DNA from: Hibiscus mutabilis
Taxonomy: Eukaryota; Streptophyta; Magnoliopsida; Malvales; Malvaceae
DNA length: 64,000 nt
Reading direction: 5' to 3'
Assembly: GCA_019671005.1 (NCBI GenBank)
Contig: CM033738.1
Span: 16,704,202 to 16,768,201, forward strand
Every line of letters starts with the position of its first letter. Position 1 is the first letter of the stretch. The notes under the pieces are model-generated. The model was not told where the DNA came from, searched no databases, and worked only from the letters and a program-made list of their open reading frames with translations. Positions 10,791-22,569 of this stretch are shown one piece after another. The position numbers and the translations under genes were made by a program.

Positions 10791-12480
10791 ATAATTACTC
10801 TTCTTTTATTTATAGGAAAAATAAGTGGTTAAAAATGTCTAAAATATTATGTTAAAATTTTGAAATTATTCAACTTTCCATTCATTCAAAAAGTTGGAAG
10901 TAGATGAAAATGTAGTTTTCTCCAAAAAGAATTTTCTTTTCATATTTTAATTTATTTAAAAATATTATTATAAAAATGGTAGCAAATCAAAAGCATCATG
11001 GTTTGAGAAATAATAATAATAATAATAAACCAAAAACTAAAGAAGAAAAAAAATTAATTTACATATATTTCAATTAAGATTTTTTACATCTTATCTATAT
11101 TGAAGTTTTAGTTAGTAAGAGAAGAAAATAATTTTTTAAAGTAAACTTAAACTCACATATTTGTTTGTGACCTATCTTTAATTTTACGTTAATTTAAGTC
11201 ACATATATAAAATTTATATTTTGAGAATAGAAATTTAGTTAATTTAATTTATAAATACATATATATATATATATCAATGGTAATTTTTTAAAATTTTAGG
11301 AAGTAAATTGAAATTTTAAAACATTCTAAGAGGTCTAATGGAAATTTTAGACATTTTTAAGGAACCTAAAAATAATTTTAAAAAGTTTTAAATGGACTTG
11401 GGCCTTCAAGACTATTCGCCATTGGTCAGGTAACTCATCCAACCAGCCAACCAGGTATGAATAAGGAACTTTTTTTGATATATTATGAATAAGGAAATTT
11501 TGATCGCAACATAATTCAATTTAAATTATTATTTATTAATAAAAATATTAATTTTATTTAATATTTATTATAAAATAAATAGTACGAAACATACTTTTTA
11601 AAATTTTGATATAATCAGCGGTATCTACTTTATATGTTAATTTATTTGAACTCTTGATTTTACATCAATTGATGGTTGATGTATTTTAAAATTTTGAACG
11701 ATAAATGAATAGTTAATTTAGCCCAGTAAATCAAGTCAAAAAAGGATTTAGATAAAGAAAACAAAAAATATCATACCAATTTATTAAAATTTTGACGAGA
11801 AAATTTGAAGAAGTGATTCATTTGTATTAAAATTTTTAAAATTCTAAAAATAAAATTTCTTGTTTAGTTAGAAAACAATATTTTTTAACTTACTGAAATT
11901 TTATGCTTAGATCTCATCAAATACCAGTTTATTAAGCTCAACCCAAAAAAATAAAGAGTATAAATAAAAACCCTAAAAAAGAACTCATCTCCAATTTATT
12001 GCTACTTGAATTGTTTTTTGATTTAAAATTTAAAAATATTAAAAAATAATTAATTCGAAAACAAACTAAATTAACCAAACTTAATTCGATTTAGTTAATG
12101 ATTTAAAAAAAAAACCTCAATTTGATTAATGATTATACATTTTAAGGGTTCAATTATTTCAGTAGCCCTCCAGCACACAATGCACTTACGCATGATTTGT
12201 CTCAATTAATGCCTTACAACCACCCATGCTAGGAATATGTACCTTATATTAGAGATTAATATTCAATCGAATTAAGTTAAGTTGCAATTTTGAATTAATT
12301 AAATTGATAAGTCCTATTTTATTATCCAAATTTTTTTAAAAATTAATGTGAGTGAGGTCAGAGATGAGACCCATTCTCTTACACTAATGGGGGCTATGTT
12401 CAAGAGTGGTGAAACAACATTCATAAAGAGATAAAAGGGATATTAGATCTCTTGTCTCTCTCCTTTAACTCTCTTATGAA
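10791..12480. other. No gene seen
   Basis: Very AT-rich DNA with short runs such as (TAA)n near 11009-11030 and (TA)n near 11261. I find no coding frame or element boundary. Confidence 0.45.
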
Positions 12481-12521
12481 ACCAACTAAACATCCATGAA
12501 ACCAACTAAACATCCATTGAG
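12481..12521 (+). repeat. 20-bp tandem duplication beside an LTR start
   Basis: ACCAACTAAACATCCATGAA and a near-identical copy ending CCATTGA stand side by side directly before TGTAATGATCCG. They could be simple slippage. Confidence 0.5.
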
Positions 12522-13429
12522 TGTAATGATCCGAATTTCGAAATTCGTGGGTCGGTTCACCCGAGCGGTGGAAGTTGAGTGTTGGGTCGAGTTCAGGGCC
12601 ATTAGTTGCTTAAAAGAGCCTTGGTGAGCTTTCTTTTTAGTGTTGGGTTTTGGGTTGCCATGTGAGATAGGAAGATGATACAAGGGTAAAGGGATAAATC
12701 ACCCTATTTTGAAGAGTGAAAAGGGGGATAAGTTCTTAATGGCTGCAAAAATGTAAAAGTGTGAGATCAATCTTGTCCCCTTCATCCTCTCCATCTCTTT
12801 TCTTCTTCATTTTCTTGGGAGTTCAAAGACAAATATGCAACCTTTGTCTTTTTGAGTAGTAATCTCAGATTTTGGCTTGAGGAAGTTGAAATCCGCATCA
12901 AAGGATCTATCATTTAAGGTAAGAATGATTGAAAATGGTGGTAAATGAAGAATACGTGTTCTTGGTGAGGGTTGGAGAAGATAAACGGGAATGGAAGATT
13001 AACTGCGTTTCTTGTTGTTAAATTCTTCCTTTATCATCTTTATCCCTTTTAGCAATGTTGTAATTCGTTTTGCAACACTTGGTTGTAGTGAAAGATATTG
13101 GAGAACACTCCAAGGAACAAGAAAAGAGGAAGGCTTGAGGTTTTGAACAAATGGTTGTATTTCCAACATTTGGAGGAAGGTTAGTATATTTCCAACTCTT
13201 TTTGTTTCATACGCATCCTAAGGATGATGCCTTGTATAATTTATTTGGTGATTTGGGTGTTTAAATGCTTGTTAATGGTAAATCCGAGATTTGATATTAA
13301 TAACATGTAAAAATGATAGTAAACCACCCTAAATGACTCTCATAAACTGTAGGATCAACTTAAGGGGTTGTTGGTTACGTGTTGTAGGCTTTGGGGATGA
13401 TTTTCCGAGCCTAGAAAGCTATTTCAGGG

Positions 13430-13690
13430 CTTCGGTACCGATACATGGGGAGCTCATACCGGTATCCTAGTGTTCTAGTTTAAAGGACATTGTTCGATTG
13501 GGACAAAGCAAGAGAGGGGTACCAATACGGTATGCAATCAGTACCGGTACGCCATGTAGATTTGTATCGGTATGGGTCGACCTTTACCGGTACATTAAGG
13601 CTTAGGAAAATTCTAGTAAGTCAATTTGATACCGATACACTGTGAGTACCAATACCCAAGGGTATCGTACCAGTACGCAAAGGCCAGTAC
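13430..13690. repeat. Palindromic decamer cluster in the truncated LTR
   Basis: Pairs include GTACCGATAC/ATACCGGTAT (13435), GTACCAATAC/GTACCGGTAC (13519 and 13541) and GTATCGGTAT/TTACCGGTAC (13564 and 13584). They lie 130-400 bp upstream of the TATA-like box. Confidence 0.8.
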
Positions 13691-13820
13691 TGGTTACCCA
13701 CTGGCATTCTGCCCAAAAATGTTGATTTTAGCCTCGAAGGCTGAAAAATTGTGAGGTTCGATCGAATAGACTCCTAATGATATGAAATGAGTTGTAAAAC
13801 TGTAAAAACGTGATTTCGCC

Positions 13821-13833
13821 CACTTATATAAAC
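13821..13833 (+). promoter_or_regulatory. TATA-like box in the truncated LTR
   Basis: CACTTATATAAAC lies downstream of the decamer cluster, as in the other LTRs with this arrangement. Confidence 0.5.
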
Positions 13834-14108
13834 ATAATGAGTAAAGCTTGAAATACGGATGGCTGACTCAATAACGATAATTGTTATGATCGTGTTTTGT
13901 GCAGTGTGAGCACTTGTGTGGTAGAGTCACCTTGATTGATGGGATCCGGATGCCTAAGACATGTTGCAACACCATGATACGTAAACCGAATGATCACCCC
14001 GATGTTGTGTGACTCAGGTCTCACTCCGAGTGTATGTCCCGTTGCTGTGTGATCCGGGCCTCACTCTAGGTTTGTGGGTTGATTGTTATGATGTGGTTGA
14101 TGATGGCA

Positions 14109-14109
<1 letters not shown>

Positions 14110-14164
<55 letters not shown>
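14110..14164. repeat. (AT)n microsatellite, about 27 units
   Basis: An uninterrupted alternating AT tract of about 54 bases lies inside the truncated LTR. Its true length may be uncertain because such tracts slip in sequencing and assembly. Confidence 0.95.
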
Positions 14165-14169
<5 letters not shown>

Positions 14170-14370
14170 ATTGTGTATGATTTAGGCGACTAGCGTAGCG
14201 CCATGTATTATATATTGTCATGTCATCTATTCTAGCTACATGCTTATGATTTGCATGAAATGTAGTAGAGAGAAGTGTATCCACTGATCTTTACAAACTC
14301 AATGTTCGAAATCGTTATTTCCGTTTACAAGTTTTTATGTTGTTGCGTTGCATCGAAGGAGCCCCATCGG

Positions 14371-14689
14371 CAAGGTTTTAAAAAACAAACCAAAACTGTG
14401 GTAGAGGCCGCTATCTCGCGGTAAGACTGCCTACAAAAACCGCCATTACTAAAAATATCGATTAAAATCATATTCACATCAATATTAGTGAATAACAGTC
14501 GCTACTTAACGGTCACGGTAAATCACGGCAAAAGCGGTCGTTATTACCGTTAGCGTTTGCAAATGAACCAAATCAAGTTCAAAATTTATTAAATTAATAA
14601 AGGCCAAAGCTTGAAATTATCAAACTCGATATCAAATGAAACAAAAACTCAAGTTAAATTTAAGCTCAAGCCATGCATAAGCTCTTGTG
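14371..14689. other. No gene seen
   Basis: Intergenic DNA containing some GC-richer words (GCCGCTATCTCGCGGTAAG) that form a weak dyad. I cannot assign it. Confidence 0.35.
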
Positions 14690-14995
14690 GAATTAAAGTT
14701 TTAGGGTTTAAGGATTTCGTTTAGGGCCTAGTGTTTAGGAGTTTAAGTGTATGAGTTTTGAATTTAGAGGGTATGGTTAGAAATTAGGTTTTAGGGTTAA
14801 AATTTAAGGTTTATAGATTAAAACTTAAATCCCTAATTATATTACCCTAAACATAAACCTTAACCTTTAAACTCTAAGTTCTAACCCTAAACCCTAAATT
14901 CTAAACTCATACACTTAAACCCCTAAACCATAAACCTTAAATCGAGTCCCTAAAACTAAGGCGCTTGTGAAAACTTTTCATTTCCACTGCCAGTG
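14690..14995. mobile_element. Foldback element made of telomere-like words, copy 2
   Basis: As in copy 1, TTTAGGG-type words fill the left arm and CCCTAAA-type words the right arm, with the axis near 14825. The right edge (CTAAGGCGCTTGTGAAAAC, then TTTCATTTCCACTGCC) matches the inverted edge of copy 1. The left edge is partly worn. Confidence 0.6.
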
Positions 14996-15275
14996 CATGA
15001 GATATTTTCCCTTAAAGTTAATCTTTTAGTTTTTCCTTATAAGTGTTCAATTTTTGTGAGCCTTTTTTTCCGAAATCTTGTGTAATTGCTATCATCGAAC
15101 CTAAGAAGAACCCTAAAACTAAGACTGTTTATGGAAACTTTTCGTTTTTACCGCCAAAGCATGTGATATTTTCTCTTAAGGTTAATTTTTTAGTTTTTCC
15201 TTAAAAATGTTTAACTTTGTGAGAGATTTTTTTTTCGAAATCTTGTGCGATTGCTATCGTCGAACCTATGAAGAA
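14945..15275. repeat. Tandem duplication of about 165 bp including the foldback edge
   Basis: Two adjacent copies (about 14945-15110 and 15111-15275) share, in order, CCCTAAAACTAAG, a TTTTC block, the CATGAGATATTTTC/CATGTGATATTTTC block, TTAGTTTTTCCTTA and CGAAATCTTGTG, ending in CGAACCTAAGAAG/CGAACCTATGAAG. They differ by scattered substitutions, so the event is not recent. Confidence 0.7.
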
Positions 15276-15369
15276 CCCGCCGATAAAAATACAAATGATA
15301 ATACATCCAGTAGTACACGCACAAAAATCATTTGCCTCTTTTTGTGCCCCAACATTAAAAGGTCGAATC

Positions 15370-15475
15370 TTAAACCCTAACCCTAAATCCTAAACCCTAC
15401 ACCCAATACTATAAATCCTAACACCAAGTTCTAACCTTAAACATAATCCTAAACTCTAAACCTAATTATAAATAG
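15370..15475. repeat. Degenerate CCCTAAA-type word block
   Basis: Repeated CCTAAACCCTA-like words on one strand only, probably a broken arm of a third foldback copy. Confidence 0.5.
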
Positions 15476-15500
15476 GGACACCTAAAAGAGACATACAATC

Positions 15501-15687
15501 AAGTATAAATAGGGACTCGAAAAGAGACATATAATTTATACTTGCAATACACAATGTTAGCTTCTCTTGACTTTTCAAAAATGTCATGAAATAAAGTATA
15601 AATAGGAACACCGAAGAGAGACATACAATTTATACTCGCAATATACAATGTTAGTTTCTCTAGTCTTTTGGAAAATGTCATGAAAAA
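15501..15687. repeat. Tandem duplication, 93-bp period
   Basis: Copies start at 15501 and 15594 with AAGTATAAATAGG and end near GTCATGAAA, with about a dozen differences. The open frame at 15499-15741 on the minus strand repeats a peptide because of this and has no recognised domain. Confidence 0.7.
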
Positions 15688-17256
15688 TTTAAAAACAAAA
15701 CCAAAAAGATAAAAACACCAACATGAGGTGATCCCATACATTTTTCTTGAACGATAATATTTAAATAAATATACTATGATATCACAGTAACTGTTATGGC
15801 ATTTGCAATTTCATTTCGCAAGCCTTATGGTACGATTTTTCTTCATAGAACGAGTCTCCATTGACCGTACAAGCTCATCAGTAGTCAATAGTCATTACTA
15901 ATTGAAAGCAAATTTATTCAGCAAAGACAACCCAGTACAACAACCTTGGCCATGGGCCTAAAAATACATAGCAAACACATATATAATAGGATAATCTGAG
16001 TGAAACTTTCCTCAAGCTAGCCCTGCAACTCATACAATGAAGCGAAGACAACAGTTGCAGAGGAAGCCAAAATTTGCCAAAGGATCGAAGTTGCCCTATA
16101 AGAGAAACCGCCATTGAAGTTGAAGGAAAGGCGCTTCAGTTTTTTGAACAATTCCCATTAACGCCCAGCCCAGTACTCTAGCTCCTTGGAAAAGATTGGT
16201 ATGAACTATGAAATCATAAAAGAAAACTATGAAAGAAAAATAGTACATCCATCATCAAGAAAATAAGAAGCCTTGGCCACCCCTACCTGCCTGGTTTGAG
16301 CATTTCAAACCATTGGCCGGCAGAGGTGGCTGCCTGGCTGGTGATGATGGTGCAGAATATAAGAGGGTTGATACTGAAGCTTTGTCTGGGTTGATGTAGG
16401 TTTTAGTTTACTTTTCCCTTGGTCACAATGGTAATAAAAGGGTGCGGTGACTTCAGTAAAAGGGTGTTATACTTTTTAATTTCTTTTTTAAAAAGTCTTC
16501 CTATTCGTTTGGTTTTATTATTTTTTCATCATAATCATATTTAAGATAATTAGTTAAATAAATTTTAATAATTGTCTATAATAATTAGTTTTACGTACAT
16601 TTTAACATATTTAAATATTTATGTTAGTTTTTTATATCGTGTGTTAAAGTATTTTTTGTGTATTATAGTATTTTATGGTGATTAAAATTATTGAATCTAC
16701 TTTTAGAGTAAAAGGAAAGCAAAAAGGAGAAGTGGGAGTTGAGTTCGCCAGTTTCAGCATCTTCCAAAGGATATGCCTTTGCCACCATCCCTAATTTGCA
16801 CCACATTATGATGACATCTCTCTTGTTTTCTTTGGTTTCATTTCAAGGCCCTTGGATTTGATATTGCGATGCCTACACTTTCCTGTTTATCACATGAGCA
16901 TATATTCTTATGGCTCGTTTCATCTGGTTCACACTCATGTTTCCATAATGCCACTCGCAGTGGCAGAGCCAAAATTTTCATCTAGTGGGGTTAGGAGCAA
17001 AGTATGAAATACAAAGGATTTCAAGCCACTACAATAAGCATTGTTGACCTCATATTTCAACAAATTAAGGGTTCAAATCTATTATTTTCTATAAAAAAAT
17101 CTATATTACCACGTTAAAAAATCCATATCCAACAAATCAAGTGGGGTTAATGGCACCCCCAATTATAATACTACATCCGCCCATGGCCACTTGTTAACCT
17201 CTCACTTACTGCCGCTTGACTTAAAGAAAAAGAAAAAGAAAAACAAAAATGGTGAT
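15688..17256. other. No confident gene; one possible coding scrap
   Basis: On the minus strand about 16014-16160 a short frame reads FNGGFSYRATSILWQILASS and stops shortly after. It looks hydrophobic and exon-like, but I recognise no family and see no partner exon. Elsewhere the stretch is AT-rich intergenic sequence, with an (AAAAAG)n-like run at about 17221-17245. Confidence 0.3.
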
Positions 17257-17690
17257 TTTGGGGTGTAACAGGGTTACAGTATGACTAAAGTGTGACACAA
17301 ACCGAATTTTTCAAAATACGGAACTTAAAATGTTACTCACAACTTAAAATGTTACACTTTTTAGCAATATTTTAGGTCGGTGACAAGAATCGAAACTGGG
17401 CTCCGAAATATAGATACTTTCACTCTTGATAACATTTTAGGTTGATGTTAAGAATCGAAATTTGTCTCTAAGTATCGATGCTTATCGTGAGATCACCAAC
17501 CTAAAATGTAACCAAAAAGTATAACATTTTAGGTTGATGTTAAGAATCGAAATTTGTCTCTAAGTATCGATGCTTATCGTGAGATCACCAACCTAAAATG
17601 TAACCAAAAAGTATAACATTTTAAGTTCTTGTTTTATAACATTTCAGTTGTGTTGCACCGTAACTGTACCATCACCCTGTTGTGCGTTAG
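17257..17690. mobile_element. Possible non-autonomous inverted-repeat element containing a 92-bp tandem repeat
   Basis: The left part (GGTGTAACAGGGTTACAG) is loosely mirrored on the right (GTAACTGTACCATCACCCTGTTG). Several AACATTTTAGGTTG and CCAACCTAAAATGT words in opposite sense give the interior many small dyads. The edges are approximate and no target duplication is clear. Confidence 0.35.
17431..17614. repeat. Perfect 92-bp tandem duplication
   Basis: 17431-17522 and 17523-17614 are identical by eye over the full 92 bases, and a third partial copy starts at 17615. Each unit begins AACATTTTAGGTTG and contains the inverted CCAACCTAAAATGT, so a unit can form a hairpin. Confidence 0.9.
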
Positions 17691-17927
17691 ACTCCGCACA
17701 AAAAAAAACTTGGAAATAATGACGGATTACCGTAGCAGGCATGCTAGGCCTGAGAAAGGTTTATCTAGCCAACAAAAGAGGCACTGTCTGTTTAGTTACA
17801 GCAATCGTACATATTTTGTAATAGCTCTGAACTTTGAAGCCGGAAAAAATGAAAGGATTTAATTCAAATTACACGAGAAACAGGAAAAAGAAAAAATGAT
17901 TAGTTTGAAGGGTTTGAGAACCACCTT

Positions 17928-20900
17928 CTAATACCCTTGACTCCTCTTAAGTTTCATCACAAGTTCTTCACGCTGAGCTTCAACTTCTGCATATTTAAGG
18001 CTCATTTGGAGATAACGTTCGCGTATGTCACTTAGCTCTGCCTCTAGAGATGATTTTGTGCGTTCATATTTCTCTTTTGCCACAACTTCACCTTCAACAG
18101 ATGATTTTCTTGGAGTATTTGATTGACTTCTCCGACCCTCTGATAACCTGGAACATGATTCATGGCAGGATGAGTTCATGGAAGATAAATTATGGGATTT
18201 AATAATGCTGTAACATGTTCCTATTCTCACCTAGTTACACGAACTTTGTACTTGTTATTGGCTTCCGTGGCCTTGATAAGCTCACTTTCATGGCTTCCAT
18301 CATTGGAATCGTGATGGCTATCCTGGATTGTAAGATGAAATGGAGAAATTTATAAAGTTATACCATTTCATAATGTTCATATAGGAATCACCAAGATGTA
18401 AATTCTAAATCTGAACTTTATGATTTCGTACCGAAAGTAGATTCCTTACCTCTCTTCTGTTTCTGTGATAATTGGAATAACGCTGCTTCTGTTTTTCTTC
18501 CACTTTCAGTTTCAATTTTTCTTCAAAGGTTTCAGCTTTTATCAGAAGCTCATCTTTCTCCTCTTGAAGCTGTTTTATTTGCTGCTGAAGTTGTCTGTTT
18601 GCCTGCTTGATCTCATTAAGCTCATTTTTAATCTCTACAGCCTGCTCTAATAATGCCTCTTTCGTTGCGAGATCGCCTTCCATCTGCACCAGTTTTTCTT
18701 CCAAGGCTAATTTTTCATGTTTGTATACATCTAATTCTGAAACAATCTTTTGCAAGGTAGAAATCTGCTGCATAAAGTAATTTCTCTCTGCCTTCAGATC
18801 ATCACATTCTCTGGATAATAATTGAAATGAAGCTTCGAGTTCCTCTTTGCCAGCTCTAATCGCGCCGCGTTCATCTTTTAGAGCCAAAATGTTATCCTCA
18901 AAATTTTCTATCTTCAGCTGCTGAACCTTCATATTGTTAGATTGTTTTGATACTTGCTGCCGTTCATATTCAGAAACAGTCAGCTTTAATTCGAGGTCAT
19001 TCACAATGGTCTTAAGTTTCCCTTCATTGGACTTGTAACTCTCCAACAACTTCAAAGCCTTTTCATGTTCCTCCATCGATGTTTCATGGTTTTCTCTTGA
19101 GGCTGCAAGTTCGACCAACAGGTCTTCCATTCCTGATTTAGCTTCACTTTCCATTTTCTTGAATTCACTCTCTGTAAGGCTCAGTTTAGATTTGGCCTCT
19201 TCAAGATCTGCCTCGATTTTTACTTTATCTTCTTGTAAACCTGAAATTTCACATAGAGCATCGTAAGCTGTTTTCTCCTTTTCATGATGTGCTGCATAGA
19301 GTTGCTTAGCAAGGCTTTCCACCTCTTGTCGAAGATTCTAAACTTCAGCGGTCTTCTCCGAATACATTCGATTACAGGAGCATTCTTCAAGCCTCAGTTC
19401 CGCCTCGAGTTTCTTGCTTTTATCATGAATTTCATCCAACTCCAATGTTAGCCTCTCCTCTTTCGATGCGAAATCTTTCATCACCAAAGTTAGATTTCCA
19501 TCAAACACTTCAATCTTTTTGCTGCACTCCCTTAGTTTGTCCTCCAACTGAGCACAATGCTCTTCCAATTCCGACTTGTCCTTCCTCAAATCTTCAGCCG
19601 AGGTCTTAATCGAATTGCATTCTTCGATTAGTGTCTCATTAGTTGCTTGTAACTCTGTAATTTCCCTTCTCAGATATTCACTCTTATCTTCAGAAGCCAA
19701 CCACTGATCATGCATAGTAGTCTCCATTGTTTGTATGTCTGTCCTTTTTTGAGCGAACTCCTTTACCCCATCAGTTACTTTAGCTTCCAGTTCAATTATT
19801 CGGCTTTCGAGTTCCCGAATGTAACTGTTGTAATCACTTTGAATCTCCCTGAGAATCTTCTTCTTTAGTTTCTCTTCCAGGAAAAGCATTTCAGACTTTT
19901 GTTCACTCGGTGCAACTCCTCCATTTGTTTCCTTTATCTTGAGTAGTAATTCGAGATTTTCATCGGTCAGCTCGTTGCAATCGGTTTCTAACTCCTCTAG
20001 TTTTGCTTTCAAAGCTTCGATTTCTCTGATCAGATGCACATCGCCACCCTTCCGAAACTCCGGATTCGAGAAATGTCTTTCCTTTTGGAGACTCGGATAG
20101 CTGTACTTTCAAACCAATGATTTCTCTTTCTTTAGTGGCTAACTTATTCTTAAATTCTTCTTCAAGGACATCAATATCTTCTTTGCCTTTCAAGGCCTGT
20201 TCGAGAAGTTTCACCTCGGTCTGCAAATTCGTCTCTGATTCTCTTGATTGTTGAAGCTGGATCATCAAGTTCCTGTTTTCCTCTGAATTTTGCTGCACAG
20301 CCTTCTCCAGCTCCTGAAGAACCGAAACAAGCTCAACATTTGCTTCTTGGCTCCTCTTCAACTGCAAAGAGAGGCTGTCATTAGACTCCTTTAGGAACTT
20401 AATTTCACTTTCCAATTCCTTTTGTAAAAGTGTTACTCCATCATCCTGAAACGTTGAATCTCCCAAGGTTGTTTGTTTCATCATTGATTCCTCCAACAAA
20501 GTTTTTATATGCTCGATTTCTTTTCGTAGTCCATCTCGTTCCGCATTCGCCGCGGATAGTTCTGTTGTCAAATCTGCCTGAGTTTTAGACTGGTTAGAAT
20601 ATTTTTTCCTCAAAATGTCCAAATCAAGCTTCGACTTCTCGGCATTCCTCTTCCACAACTCTGCTTCCGCATGAAGCTCTTCAATCGTTTTCTCTGCTGC
20701 TTCAAGAAGGTTGTTAGAAGAATCTTTCGCTATCCGAGTCGATGCAGAAAACTCCGAAGAACTTCTTTGTGAAACAAAAGATGAATGGTCTGACTGAGAA
20801 AGATCATCAATTTGAGAATTCCCATTGCTTAAACCATTCTGAGAAGTGGGTGCATCTTGTTTTTCCATCACGCTCCGAGAGTCGCCATTCGAAACGCTTA

Positions 20901-22569
20901 AAGAATATGAACTTTCCCTCCCTAAAGAGCTCTCTGCTGAATCATAGCTCCGGTGCGAATCTGAAGCTGAGAAACTTACTTCCTGCGGAATAAATGCTAT
21001 TAGTTCAACACTGCGTTGGCCTGTTGCGGTCCTAAATAGTCGTTTCCGATCGATAACGTACCCTACTGGCAAGTTCTTCCGGGAGTGGGGCGGAGACTAA
21101 ATCTGGAGTAGGGGATGATTCTGCAGTCTTTGCTGTTAAACTCTCTGTACCATCCGAACTAAGGCTCGAATCGGGAGGGTGTTCGGTGTTATTACCTTCT
21201 TCATGGGAATTTGTCTGCTTTGATTCATTGTCCCTAAAACAATCCATTGCAAGCCATTATGATCCAATACAACAAAAGAAAACAAAAAAAAATACAAAGG
21301 CAGCAGTGAATGATACAAACATGGGTTTTGGTCTTGGTGTCAAACACTGAATTTTCCCCTGCAATCAAAATCATGAATGTCGTGTTGTTAGAATCAAAAC
21401 TTTCCTTCAATTCATGTCTCATTCAGATTATCGAAAGTGCTTCCGTTCCATTCGAATCAAATTTACTCGAATTGGTTTATGCAGTTAATTTTAAATTCAT
21501 TATTCAACAAATTTAGAATTCGAATCTGAATACCGACAATATGCAAACTACTTGGAAAGTGACCATCGTCCTAATATTTTACCTTCACTGTTTTTTCTCG
21601 ACCAAACGTGAACGCTGTAACAACTAACAACGACCAGGTAAAACTGAAACGATGTAGACTCACCTTAGAACATAGTAACCAACTTCAAAATCTGTTAATG
21701 TGAAAATATTTCCATCAAAATAATCACTGCAAATGCCAGTATATATGTTTTTCAATGCAACGGTTGGCCATAATTTCCAAGTTAAAACATGTTAAAACAT
21801 AATGAATGATACAGGGGCTAAACCCAAACCCAATGAATGTCATTTAACCAGGTTTATGCATTGGACCCCGACTATCGAACCGATCGAATACGAATGATAA
21901 TTGAGAAAAAATACAATTGATCACCTGCAGAACTGTCCCATGGTTGCATCTTTTCAATGGCAGAGAAACCGGAACAATGGCGGTTGAGTTTATATAGCCT
22001 GTCATATTCACCGTCGCCTCCCCAAGGATGCTAGATCTCGTTGATCCCTACATTTCGACATTCATTTTTATTTCTCCATAATCTAATTTGTCACCTTAAC
22101 TGAATCGAACGGATCAGGTTTCCAAGAACAGTACACACAGAACAAGTATTTTTGTTCATATATGGAAACTAAGATCCAACACTATTTCATAAAACAAAGT
22201 TACCGTTGCAACCACAAGCTTGAAGAGACAATCTTCCGTCTCGGTTTTCGATACCCAAATCGATTCCGACAAAGTCTCTGTCCAATGACAACTCCCATTT
22301 CGAACCACTGCTTTGCTTGTCTTTGCCATGGTTTTCCCATTCTCCATTGAGATGATCGACATGAACAACCTGTCCCATCCTTTTGGTACCTATAGAAGAA
22401 CATGCCCAATGTTTTTAAAAATGAAACATAGAAGGAAGAACACGAATACGACGACGACGACGACATGAACGTTTACCTGAACCAGTTTGAAGTTGGAGAA
22501 GTTAAAATCTATATTTTCCCCTGATTTATTACCTGGAGGTGCCGGCCTTGTTTTATGAAACCTAAACAT
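17928..22569 (-). pseudogene. NT-C2 domain/coiled-coil protein, myosin heavy chain-like (EEIG1/EHBP1-type N-terminus), interrupted
   Basis: Eight minus-strand exons fit in phase: 22569-22477, 22389-22204, 22047-21925, 21358-21321, 21233-21062, 20982-18450, 18322-18231 and 18147-17928, about 1150 codons. The start MFRFHKTRPAPPG and the blocks VPKGWDRLFMSI, SLPLKRCNHGTVLQ and KIQCLTPR identify the NT-C2 (EEIG1/EHBP1) domain, residues about 1-150. A Ser-rich linker (EVSFSASDSHRSYDSAESS, SQSDHSSF) follows, and then about 850 residues of heptad-rich coiled coil. Such plant proteins are thought to be membrane- or cytoskeleton-linked scaffolds; substrates are unknown. Two lesions break the large exon: one extra base in an A/G run near 20079-20086, and an in-frame TAG at 19338-19340 where Gln is expected. 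Introns are intact, so it is either a recent pseudogene or partly sequencing error. Confidence 0.88.

Larger units (their letters stand above)
12522..14370 (+). repeat. Truncated LTR of a chromovirus-like element
   Basis: It begins TGTAATGATCCG. It has a palindromic decamer cluster at 13430-13690, a TATA-like CACTTATATAAAC at about 13821-13833 and an (AT)n run at 14110-14164. This layout matches the gypsy LTRs later in the window. No matching GGTGTTACA-type end, primer site or second LTR is visible, so it is a truncated or solo LTR with an uncertain right edge. The frame at 14066-14284 is a translation of the AT repeat. Confidence 0.55.

Noticed and set aside
20742..20993. Plus-strand frames across the NT-C2 gene
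   Set aside because: They are antisense to a well-supported coding exon with good phase and family motifs.
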